Assembly: GCA_021464525.1 (NCBI GenBank)
Contig: JADRCO010000654.1
Coordinates: 1-28,778 of the forward strand
Origin: Rhizophagus sp. LPA8_4_AMF
Lineage: Eukaryota > Glomeromycota > Glomeromycetes > Glomerales > Glomeraceae
DNA: 28,778 nucleotides
Direction of reading: 5' to 3'
The first letter of the stretch is position 1, and the number at the start of each line of letters is the position of its first letter. The position numbers were made by a program, and so were the translations under genes. The notes below the pieces were generated by a model. That model was given only the letters and a program-made list of their open reading frames with translations. It was not told the DNA's origin and searched no databases. Positions 18,387-27,552 of the stretch are shown one piece after another.

Positions 18387-18536
18387 CTATGCCTGTATCC
18401 CTTCAATTTTTTTATCTATATATGCATCAAATGTTAATGTATCAGGTTCAATGTAAGAATGTTGTGAGGTTGCTGTAATGGGGCAGGCTGCTTTTGTGAT
18501 TTGAGGATTTTGTTCCCATCTTATTATGTTCTGTTT
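18387..18536 (-). pseudogene. Most 5' minus-strand coding island
   Basis: Stop to stop (49 residues) it reads KQNIIRWEQNPQITKAACPI, TATSQHSYIEPDTLTFDAYI, DKKIEGIQA, then TAG. It is protein-like and unrecognised. It marks the upstream limit at which I can see the minus-strand relic. Confidence 0.35.
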
Positions 18537-19559
18537 TCATTTTATGTTATAATAATTATCAATATCCATCTGTTACATATGTCAATCTAATTCAGTAGAA
18601 GGGTCAACTATCATTAGAGATATCATAATCTACAATCGAATTAAGATGGGCTCATCTTAGAATTAAAAGGTTATTACAGTATTTATAAAAGGCTCTAAGA
18701 AAAAATATATTTATCATATTTATCATATTTATCTGTTCTTTGCTATTCATGAAGTATCATTTTTTTTAAGCCCCGCCTTAAAAAAGCTAACATATTTTTG
18801 CATTCTTTGATAATATGTGAATTTCTCATATTATTGATCCTAGAATTCCAGCTTTATTATTAAATTGAAGAATATCATTGGATGATAATATATGATTAAG
18901 TTTAGTGTTGATGATTGATACTAATAAATTCTAAGAAGTATCTAAGAGAATAATGGTCTAGTGTTTGAAAGTTTACAATTCCATTCTTGGGGTTTGGGTA
19001 TTGGAAAAAGTAACCATCAAAATAAATATCTGTTTAAAATATTTTTTCTTGTGATGTTTATGCGTGAATGTGTCAAGGGATTAATATCATTTTGAATTTA
19101 TATATTAATTAATTAAGAGCTTAGCAAATCCAACTCTATGGCTGACTAATGGTAAAGTTTTATTAACATTTATTAAAAAGGTATATTTATTAAAAAAGGT
19201 ATATATATTAAATAATATTTAATAAGATTTAAGTTTTGGAAAGATATCAAGAAAATATAGTTTTTTTGAAAGGATATAAATCAATGAATTTCTGATCTAT
19301 TTATATTTAAATTCTTCTAGCAAACAAGCAAATAATAAGTCTACACATTTAAATGTTTACATTTAGACCATCATTGTCACATGTAATATCAAAGCCTTGT
19401 GGCATAGTTATGTAAAGTCACAATCACAGCCACAAAATTTCAATTCAATTTTTCTATTAAAAGATGATGGTGATAATCTCTTTAAATTAATATACTTAAA
19501 CTATTTCAAAATAATACTATAAATAATTTGATTTTGATATCACCAAAGGTTACGATCAC
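18537..19559. other. AT-rich region without genes
   Basis: Contains a 9-bp hairpin (TTTTTTAAG at 18762-18770 and CTTAAAAAA at 18777-18785, loop CCCCGC) and short AT tandem motifs near 19170-19210. No coding frame supported. Confidence 0.45.
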
Positions 19560-19633
19560 CACTACCAAAATTAGGCGGAGTTCCAGGCAGAGTTAAAAAG
19601 TTGTGAAATTCTGCCCGAAATTTCGCCATAGTG
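19560..19633. repeat. Imperfect fold-back element
   Basis: It starts CACTA and ends TAGTG. Arms GGCGGAGTTCCAGGCAGAGT (from 19574) and the inverse of AATTCTGCCCGAAATTTCGC (from 19607) pair with several mismatches around a short loop. It is much richer in G+C than its surroundings. Likely a small fold-back or MITE remnant. Confidence 0.5.
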
Positions 19634-21034
19634 CTGGTATAGCAATTATATTTAAAATTTTCTTTGATTTTCATGATTTATTGCTTTATTTAAAAATTTC
19701 TCCATAGTGTTAATAATTTTTAACTGGAATTACTATGATCAAGAGAGAGGATAGAAGTTAGGTTTATAATTGGGTAGTATAAATTCCGCAGTAATAATTT
19801 AATATTATAGTTTGATTTATTTCACATCAGGTTGAAAAAGCCTTTAAAGTTTTACTACTTATTTATTATTATTTTCATACAATTGCACATTTATATTTAG
19901 TCATTTATTAATTTAAATCAAAGAATTTCAAAATTTAGGTTTAACAAATATTTGATATTTTCATAATCCGAAATTGTATATCTATTACTAATATTAAAAG
20001 GTATAGTCCAGCCGATTATTCAAATATTTTATTGTTAGGAACACATTAAAAATATTAAATAACAAGACGAATTTTTTTTTTTGCGAGTAAAAGATACAGT
20101 ACTATTGGTAATGAACCGATTATACCACATTTTTAAATTATTTAATAAAGTGCAATTTTTTGTTCATGATATTAAATAAAAATTTCTAATATCTTCATCT
20201 TATAAAACACTTAAAAAAAATAAAGGTCATTTCTTAGTCACTTAAATGAAATCTGTACAGTTCTATACTACCTAAGTAGAATGATTTAGATTTTAGAAAA
20301 ATAAACCTATGATTATGATAACTCATATACAAATATTTATTTATAAATAAAAAGTTAAATAACCAATTAAATCAATGTATAACCAAGAATAATTTTTGCT
20401 AACATTAAAACCGTTATTATGATATAGCTGTGATTGGTTTCATATACGTAATTATTTAATAAGTATTCAAATTATTAAATCTTATAGGTAAATAAATTTC
20501 AAAAACCAATTTAAAAATTATCTTTATAGTTTATACAATAATCATAAGTTACTTTCAAAATTACATTTACAACAATCCAATTTCTCTTAAATATCTAAGC
20601 TGTCACGCAAAGTAATCATTAAACCAAAGTTTATTTTATACTTTGAACTATATATAGTATCAGTCAGTCGATTCTAAATTTCTATCATCGAAATACTTGG
20701 TCATGAATTTTGAAAATTGAGGATCACTATTTTTATTAAGATAGTTTAAATATCGGGTGCTAGAAGGAGTAAATGATCACATTATTATAATTCACGTCAT
20801 CTTTCACTAAAGTAATATGTTAAATAAGTTCTTTATTTATTTTGTAATTTTTTTACTTCATAACATAGCGTCTTATATGTTATTGGATATATAATAGTCT
20901 AATCATCCAATAATATTATTATCGGTTTGACGGGATCGTTCATGCAATTTTTATAATAAACTCCCATAATTTTATTATTATGATAATACATAGTAATATG
21001 ACCTGTTTGTATTATAATTATTTATAAAACTATC
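19634..21034. other. AT-rich intergenic region
   Basis: No coding frame, RNA or repeat that I can support on either strand. Confidence 0.5.
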
Positions 21035-21603
21035 CAGTAACACCATCAAAAATTTCACCATCACGTGACTTTTGCGGCAGATCAGCGCAATTAATTTTAC
21101 TGGCCAGATTTGTTTTTGTGCAATAAAATTTACACGATTATTTCAAAGAAATGGAGTGAAAATAAATCCCTTATACATATAATTCTTGCAATATTTTTTT
21201 AGAAAGATATGAGTTATCTAAAATAGTTCTCATTATTTTTTTACACTTTATAAAATTAATTACAATTTTCTTTTTATTTATTATTTATAAAAAATGCTAC
21301 ATAATTTACATTATAAGCCTAACAAATTATTTTAACCTTCATAAAATGTTTGGTAAACACAAAAGTTCTTTTACTCATCAGTTCAGTATTTTAATGGTAT
21401 TTCAGTGTATTTCTGTATTTAAATATTATTTAACCATAAAATAAAATAAAGTAAATTAGAAATAAGTAATAAAATTAAAACAATATACACTCTTAAAAGA
21501 CAAAATTTACAGCAAACAGAGCGTAAAAAATGAATTTTACGGAAAAAGATGAACATATTTGCCACACAAAAGTCAAATGATAGGAATTTTGATGGTGTTA
21601 CTG
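21035..21603. mobile_element. MITE-like element with terminal inverted repeats, 569 bp
   Basis: The left end CAGTAACACCATCAAAA (21035-21051) is matched in inverse by TTTTGATGGTGTTACTG (21587-21603), a perfect 17-bp terminal repeat. Similarity continues inward: left ATCACGTGACTTTTGCGGC, right (inverted) ATCATTTGACTTTTGTGTGG. The interior has no coding frame. A target-site duplication is not obvious (TATC on the left, TAATC on the right), so the superfamily stays open. A non-autonomous DNA transposon is the simplest reading. Confidence 0.65.
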
Positions 21604-21754
21604 TAATCCCATATCATATGAGAGTATCGCACAAATTTACTAAGGCGATGTCGTGGGATTTAAAGATATTCTTCACGAAGAGTAATCATTAAAGCATTTT
21701 TATAATGTATGCCTTGGAATGTTTGTTTTATAACTTATTTTTGCTATGTAATGC

Positions 21755-21817
21755 AAAATTTTACTTGAAATTTTGAATGATAACGAATATTATGAAATTA
21801 ACATTGAAAGTGTTCTG
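21755..21817 (+). pseudogene. Relic of a BTB-domain first exon
   Basis: The frame KILLEILNDNEYYEINIESV matches QNLLEILNDEEYYDVTIEVG of the intact BTB gene (from about 25623) in protein and in DNA. A stop lies just upstream and similarity fades downstream. It is a fragment of another BTB-TLDc family copy on the same strand, about 3.8 kb from the intact gene. Confidence 0.6.
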
Positions 21818-22378
21818 TGCCTTATAAATATTTCATGTTATGATTTTTTCTTGCTTACAAAGAATTTTGTTCTTAGTAAATAAAAAATACGTTTAAATTA
21901 ATTTTTTCCTGTTACCATATAAAGATTGAATATGACGCCAACATTTTATTTTTTTTTAACTATAACTTTATTAGTATCGAGATAATCATACAAAATGGTT
22001 TATCACGATGTTAACAAAAGTTTACATCATATCAACAAAGTATCTATATAGTATATACTACAGAAACAGTTATAATAAAAAAAATAAAATAAATTGTCCT
22101 AAAAACCCAAAAACAATCCCATTGAAACTTCGAGACTAGATCTAACCATACCTACCCATGCTACAAAAAAGAAAAAAATTAATTATTTTTCGATAGTTCT
22201 AATCATTAGTAAAGTGCATCTCAATCTCATCTACAGTATCTATATATATAGACAAGAAATTATATACCCGATCTAAAGGATGTTGCGAGATAAACCTAAA
22301 AACTAAAAACTAAACTATCAATTACGATAATTTATATTTATTTCATTTCCAGCACTAATCAACCTATTTAATTTTTTT
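21818..22378. other. AT-rich intergenic region
   Basis: No supported feature. It follows the BTB relic and the 3' end of the minus-strand pseudogene. Confidence 0.45.
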
Positions 22379-22578
22379 TTAGTAAATTTTTTTACGTGAA
22401 TCACGTGACTTTAACGTTAGATTGATTTTTGACCGCCCGTCTCTCCGTCTCTTCTGATAAGCCTTCTGTTTCGGACTCTTCTGTGCTCGTTTTTCATTCA
22501 TATTCCACTCATCATATTCGCGATTTTCTTCTTTAACCCGTTTCTCAAATCCTGAGTTGATCGTCGTATAAATCTTGA

Positions 22579-23154
22579 TCACATCATGTGCTTCAGCTTT
22601 TTTGATTTTACTTTCTTTAAGCCTTTTGTGTATTCTTCTTCACCTGCACCAATCGCGAATAGATCTACTTTATATTTATCACCCTTCAAAGTCTCTTCAA
22701 TTTTTTCCCATTCCATACTTTCTCCCGTCAAAGTAAAAATCGTTTCCAACTCTTTCACTTTTGGAATTGCTATTTCTAATTTTTCCGATGGCGACAAATT
22801 AGATGGTGAAACATATGTTTGATAAGGAACTAATAATTTTTGTTCCTTTCTCCGTTCCTTGTTAATATTAACCACTTCCTCCGTCGTAACGTTATCCTTT
22901 CGTAATTCTTTCTTTTCCTTCCGTCCTAGTTCGTCCTTATCTTCAATACCTTTCCTTGATTTGTTAATCACATTAACAACTTCTTCTTCCGATATCCTTG
23001 GTTGTGAAGATTCTTTTTTCGGTGGTGACTTAGCCTTGTTAGATTTTCTCCTCTCCTGATATTTACTAATCCCTTGCAATTCCGGAAAAATCCTTTGTGG
23101 TGGCGTGTCCAACCAGTCCTCATTATGGATCTTCTCCAATGGTGTAATCGTCAT
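22579..23154 (-). CDS. Longest open part of the frameshifted gene, 191 aa if used alone
   Basis: From ATG 23154-23152 to TGA 22579-22581 it reads MTITPLEKIHNEDWLDTPPQ, KYQERRKSNKAKSPPKKESS, DELGRKEKKELRKDNVTTEE, LSPSEKLEIAIPKVKELETI and LFAIGAGEEEYTKGLKKVKS. It is Lys/Glu-rich with no known domain. The final dozen residues are probably out of the original frame, because the overlapping frame reads on more naturally as SKIKKAEAHDVIKIYTTINS. An automated annotation might call this as a small gene; I regard it as part of the pseudogene 22379-24066. Confidence 0.35.
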   Translation of the reverse strand: MTITPLEKIHNEDWLDTPPQRIFPELQGISKYQERRKSNKAKSPPKKESSQPRISEEEVVNVINKSRKGIEDKDELGRKEKKELRKDNVTTEEVVNINKERRKEQKLLVPYQTYVSPSNLSPSEKLEIAIPKVKELETIFTLTGESMEWEKIEETLKGDKYKVDLFAIGAGEEEYTKGLKKVKSKKLKHMM

Positions 23155-23607
23155 CTCTTCACTTAATCAAAGTATGTTTAACTTTGTTAACTTTGATTAT
23201 TTTAACGAACATGCCACCATAGCGTTTAAGAGTGTCTTTGATAATTTCATCATCACATTTTCCATCTTCCGTATCTATTTTCTTATGGCCTGCCAAGAAA
23301 AGCGTTGTTTAGTCTCCTTTGTTGATATACGAGAATCAAACATTCTGAAGTAATACTTCGGTTCTTTCTTGTGTAGCATATATTGTGTCCACCTTTCTGA
23401 AAAACTGATTCGTAGTGTTTTGATAGGCGGATAGATGCATTAACCGTCTTGTATTTAAAGTTCTTTTTGATTTATAAATATTCTGTATATCCAACCGTTT
23501 TCAACGCTTCATATATTTCTTCGTCTTTTCAATACCATGAGAAGTCATGAAAAGTCATGTCACGTGAGATCGATGAGAGATGAATGTAGTAACGCACCCC
23601 AGTCGCG

Positions 23608-23665
23608 CACCCCAGTCGCGCCATCATAGCCGTTTATAAAAGGCTATGATGGCGCGACTGGGGTG
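23608..23665. repeat. Perfect 24-bp GC-rich inverted repeat (hairpin)
   Basis: Arms 23608-23631 and 23642-23665 are perfectly complementary (right arm begins GGCTATGATGGCGCGACTGG) around a 10-nt AT-rich loop. CGCACCCCAGTCGCG also occurs twice in tandem at 23593-23607 and 23606-23620. It interrupts the pseudogene, and the stop of the frame ending at 23634 lies in the loop. Confidence 0.9.
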
Positions 23666-24066
23666 ATCTAACGTCACCTGAACCGGAAATTTCGACGATC
23701 TGCCTATCTTTCGATTTTGTGCTTCCGTCTTTTTCCGTTTGTTTTTCTTTGTCTTCTTTTTTTTGCGTTTTCCTTATTTGTGTCACTACATCATCGTTTC
23801 CATTTTTGTTAGTTGAACCTGGCTCAACATTTCTAATTTTCTCAAGATTCACGACTTTTTCATTTATAATAAACTTATTTTTTCTTTTTCCTCCAATATT
23901 ATTTGTTCCTTGGTTGTTACCTCAACTTCTAAATTTTATTTTATTTTCTAATTCTTTTAACAATTATTCTTACTAATTATGGCATCTTTGGCTGTTATAT
24001 CATTTCTAATTTCCGTATCTTATCTTCCACCTCACGTGATTTTGTACGTTCATCGGTGCATTCGCC

Positions 24067-24781
24067 TTAAGTATTATTGTTGAGATACTTCGTTAGAATA
24101 TTGCGAGTTAAAGAGCCACTCAAAAGTATAATAATATAGACTAATTATTGTAAAGCAATTTGTTGTTCCCGGTACTAAAATATTCCTTGTATTGATATTG
24201 TCCTGTCGTCCTATAGAGTTTTTGACTATTGTATTAAACTCGTTACAACTTGAGACTTGGTATATTTTTAGTACTATATTATTTTCTAGACCAGTGAAAC
24301 CCTCGTAAAACTCCGTTAATATGTTGTTTATGAACTCTCCGTTGTTTTTGTTGACATTTTTATATATTTAATATCGTATTTATAATAAAAAATGTTGTAA
24401 GTTCTTCTGCGAAATTTTGGTTTTGAAGATCGTCAGATAGAAAGTTCCATCCCGTCAACATTAATTTAACGAACTGTGATAATGAATTTTAAATTATCGA
24501 GCCACTTATATAAATCAATACCGAATTGAGTTGGGAGCGGGTTATAATAAAGAATGATTTACTATTTAAGGTGATCCTAAAAAATACTTAGAAAGGTTAT
24601 TACTGCACAAATGAATTTTCGTTAATTATGACATTGTAAATTATGCATAAATTATTTATTATTTTTTGCTTATCACGTAATACTCCCACGGTCAAAAGAA
24701 TGGATTTGTACGTTTACCTTATTTTATCAATCACAAAAATCTATAAATAAATTTATTGTTTAATTAGAATATTCTTTGAAA
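24067..24781. other. AT-rich intergenic region
   Basis: No supported coding frame or repeat on either strand. Confidence 0.45.
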
Positions 24782-25105
24782 ATTTTTAGCAATAAGACTT
24801 CCAAATCATTAACTGATGATGAATTGTAGACAAATATTATTAAAGGTAATGATGATAAATTTTTAAAATTTTCTAAAAAAGATTTTTTCCCAAAAAAATA
24901 ATTTCAAAGTGTTGACGAATGAATGACAGGTTTTATAGGATTATTTTTTTTTTTTATCAACTTTGATATTGTTTATTTACCTGATAAAAAAAAAAGCGAT
25001 ACGTTATTTATTAAATTATATAAATTAAAGCTTTTAATAAAGTACATACAGTATTATATTTTAATAACTACCGGAGCGATAAAAAGTTTTTATTTTGTTC
25101 ATTGA
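24782..25105 (+). pseudogene. Decayed plus-strand coding tract with three stops in one frame
   Basis: One frame reads NKTSKSLTDDEL, TAG, TNIIKGNDDKFLKFSKKDFF with PKK, TAA, FQSVDE, TGA, then MTGFIGLFFFFINFDIVYLP, DKKKSDTLFIKLYKLKLLIK and ITTGAIKSFYFVH to TGA. The frame holds across about 320 bp with only nonsense changes, and a TTTTTAG acceptor-like word lies at its start. Inference: last exon of a lost gene of unknown family. Confidence 0.35.
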
Positions 25106-25115
25106 TATATCACGG

Positions 25116-25200
25116 AATTTTGGTGACGTAACGCGCGGACGGAAATCGCCACGTGACTATACGCTGTATCGCCCTTCATAGAATTTTGCTTCGCTCCGGA
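25116..25200 (+). promoter_or_regulatory. G+C-rich island with CRE-like and E-box words upstream of the BTB gene
   Basis: TGACGTAA at 25124-25131 (CRE/ATF-like) and CACGTGAC at 25150-25157 (E-box) lie in the only G+C-rich patch near the gene, about 430 bp before its ATG. Fungal bZIP and bHLH factors bind such words; a role here is inference. Confidence 0.25.
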
Positions 25201-25589
25201 CTAACTATTAGAAATTCGTAAATAAAATATAATAAAATCTATCGATTTTTATAGTCATGCAAATATTATAGAAAATTCATAAAGTGTAAAGTTTACTAAT
25301 TCCATCATAACTTGTCGTCCTGATGAAAAAGAATAAAAATAATCCCGCAGTCCAGATCATTGACTTAAAAGGTAAGATTGTTTCTCAAAATGTTGTATCA
25401 CTTTTCTTTGACTAACATCCAGTTAAAGTTATATCACACATGATATATACATCGATGCAATAAAGAAAAAATTTGAAGTTGCACAAAAATATAACAAATA
25501 AATATGCAAGTTTTTGATCATTTTACAAATTTGGAATTTGAATTAATTCTTTCTCACTTCTTTCGATTAACTACAAAAAATTATAAGAA

Positions 25590-27027
25590 ATGAATGAAAT
25601 TAAATTTTTTCAAAATTTATCTCAAAATTTACTTGAAATTTTAAATGATGAAGAATATTATGATGTTACCATTGAAGTTGGTAATCATTCTAATGTAAAG
25701 TTCTTTCGCGCGCATATGGTCATTTTATATTATCGTTCACCTTACTTAAAAAGGATTTTGTCAACCAATAAAAAGAAAAGTGATGGTACTTTGACACGTA
25801 TTAGATTACCTAATATTTTACCGGAAATTTTTCAAATAATCTTAAGGTAATAAATTATTGAACGGTTGATATTTTTGATCAATTTTATTAAATTATTCAT
25901 CTATTTATTTCAGATATATTTATGGTGAACGGCTTTCCTTGAAAAAATATTCTACTTCAGGCATAATTAAAATCTTGATCGCTGCCAGTGAACTTTGTCT
26001 TCAGGAGTTAGTTGTATATTTAGAATCTTTTTTGGTCGAGGATAGAGCAAGCTGGATAGAGGAAAACTTGGATTTTGTTTACCAAACATGCATTGAAAAT
26101 AATTCTTTTCTAGAACTCCAAAATTATTGTAATAATTTGATTTATAGAAAACCAGTTAAGACTTTTATATCATCAAATTTTTTAACGATTCCAGAAAATC
26201 ATCTCATATCAATTATTCAAAATGATAACCTTCAAATGAGTGAAATTCAAGTTTGGGAACATGTTCTTAAATGGGGACTTGCTCAACATCCAGAGTTACC
26301 CTCTAATCCAACAAGTTATTCAAAGGATGATTTCAAAACTTTAAAGTATACTTTACAAAAATGTATTCCTTTTATAAATTTCTTCAATTTAACTCCAAAA
26401 GAATTTTTAAATAATATATTTCCCTATAAAGATATTCTACCCGAGGAATTATATATTAATCTATTGAAATATTTTTTGAATAGTGAATATTGTCCAACTA
26501 AAAAGATATTTACTTTAAAAAGCATGATTATTACATATCAACATGCTGAATTAATCTCAAAATGGATCAATAGATTAGATATCACGGATGAGTTGATTTC
26601 TCCATACGAATTCACATTATTATTTCGTGGATCGCGCGATGGACTTACGCGTGAAAATTTTCATCAATTTTGTGATCATCATTCTCGAACTGTAACAATT
26701 GTTAAAGTGAAAAATAGTAAAGAAATTTTAGGAGGATATAATCCAGTTGAATGGAGATCTTATGGTGGTGATAGTATGACTAAAGATAGTTTTATATTTT
26801 CTTTTAATATTAATAATGCCGGAAGTGAATATAATATTTTAAGTCGTGTAATGAATGAACATAATGCTATACTTAATGGTTCTTTTAATGGTCCAACATT
26901 TGGTAACGGGGATCTTATAATTTTTGGGTTTACGGGTAATATTAGTATTCAAAAAACTTATGAAAAATCAATTAGAAGGAATATGAATTTCGATATAGAA
27001 GAATGTGAAGTTTTCAAAATTACATAG
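25590..27027 (+). CDS. BTB-BACK-TLDc protein, two exons (25590-25846, 25914-27027), 456 aa
   Basis: ATG 25590 starts MNEIKFFQNLSQNLLEILND, the usual start of this family. The 67-bp intron 25847-25913 (GTAATA to TTTCAG) splits an Arg codon before YIYG. Domains: BTB at about residues 10-125 (YYDVTIEVGN, FRAHMVILYYRSPYLKRIL, LPNILPEIFQIILRYIYG); BACK at about 129-274 (SFLVEDRASWIEENLDFVYQ, SEIQVWEHVLKWGLAQHP); TLDc at about 289-456 (YEFTLLFRGSRDGLTRENFH, KEILGGYNPVEWRSYGGDS, FGNGDLIIFGF). BTB-BACK proteins usually dimerise and recruit CUL3 ubiquitin ligases. TLDc domains are linked to oxidation resistance and V-ATPase regulation in other eukaryotes. The family is hugely expanded in Glomeromycotina. 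The copy appears intact, and a broken relative faces it downstream. Substrate unknown. Confidence 0.9.
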
Positions 27028-27552
27028 TAATAGAAAAAAATTATAATAAAATGTTCGATTATTTCAAGTAAAAAAAATAGAATGTCAATTATTTTTTTGT
27101 TTTAAACCTATAAATAAAGGTTTTTCATAACAATCATTAACTGATGATCGACCAATGAATTTAATTTCTTTACAATAATAAAATTTATAAATATGATGCT
27201 GAAATATATCGCGATTCGCGACGATCAATACCATAATTTTGATAATTTTAAACGTTTACCAATAAATTTATATTTTTTTAAATATGATCTTTAATTGTTT
27301 TCAATATTAATTAATTCTAAAAATCCTAAACTTAAAAATATTTTCTTTTAAATTTCATAATAAGCGAAATATTAATAACGAATAATTAAAAATAAAAAAT
27401 ATAAGAGTATAAAGATGATCGTATAGTTTTAATTCATAAAAAATATATAATTATGAATTTGTACGTTTGGAATTCTTATAAAAGATATCAATTTTAAGTT
27501 AAAGCAATTTATAAATAAACTCACCTATAATTGATATTTTTCTAATTTTTAA
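27028..27552. other. AT-rich spacer between convergent BTB-TLDc copies
   Basis: Contains AT-rich words that could act as polyadenylation signals for either side (AATAAA at 27112-27117). No coding frame. Confidence 0.4.

Larger units (their letters stand above)
22379..24066 (-). pseudogene. Frameshifted gene for a charged, partly coiled-coil protein
   Basis: Successive minus-strand frames 5' to 3' are: GECTDERTKSREVEDKIRKL (24066-23995); NDITAKDAIISKN and VEVTTKEQIILEEKEKI (about 23995-23880); KVVNLEKIRNVEPGSTNKNG to RSPQSRHHSLL (about 23890-23634); then past a hairpin YYIHLSSISRDMTFHDFSWY, stop, KDEEIYEALKTVGYTEYL, stop, and FKYKTVNASIRLSKHYESVF (to about 23360). These are followed by MFDSRISTKETKQRFSWQ, DDEIIKDTLKRYGGMFVKII (23308-23159), and the longest piece from ATG 23154 (MTITPLEKIHNEDWLDTPPQ). 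The end is SKIKKAEAHDVIKIYTTINS and RAQKSPKQKAYQKRRR to TAA at 22379. The joins are single-base frameshifts or stops, one in an A run near 23284 and one near 22625. The 5' part looks coiled-coil, the 3' part very basic. Family unknown; it may be repeat-derived. Confidence 0.5.

Noticed and set aside
22586-23059. Plus-strand frames at 22586-22822 and 22859-23059.
   Set aside because: They mirror the Lys/Glu-rich minus-strand coding (giving Ser/Phe-rich products) and have no ATG-based gene structure.
21062-25157. Five CACGTGA words in 4 kb (21062, 22402, 23561, 24034, 25150) as an E-box cluster.
   Set aside because: One lies in the MITE-like terminal repeat and at least two in coding relics (the Ser-Arg-Glu and Ser-Arg-Asp codons of the 22379-24066 pseudogene). 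They do not form one promoter; only the one at 25150 was kept as a weak regulatory site.
25322-25370. Possible upstream coding exon of the BTB gene (ATG followed by a GGTAAG donor).
   Set aside because: It could splice in frame to the ATG region, but family members start at the residues encoded from 25590 and no strong acceptor precedes that ATG.
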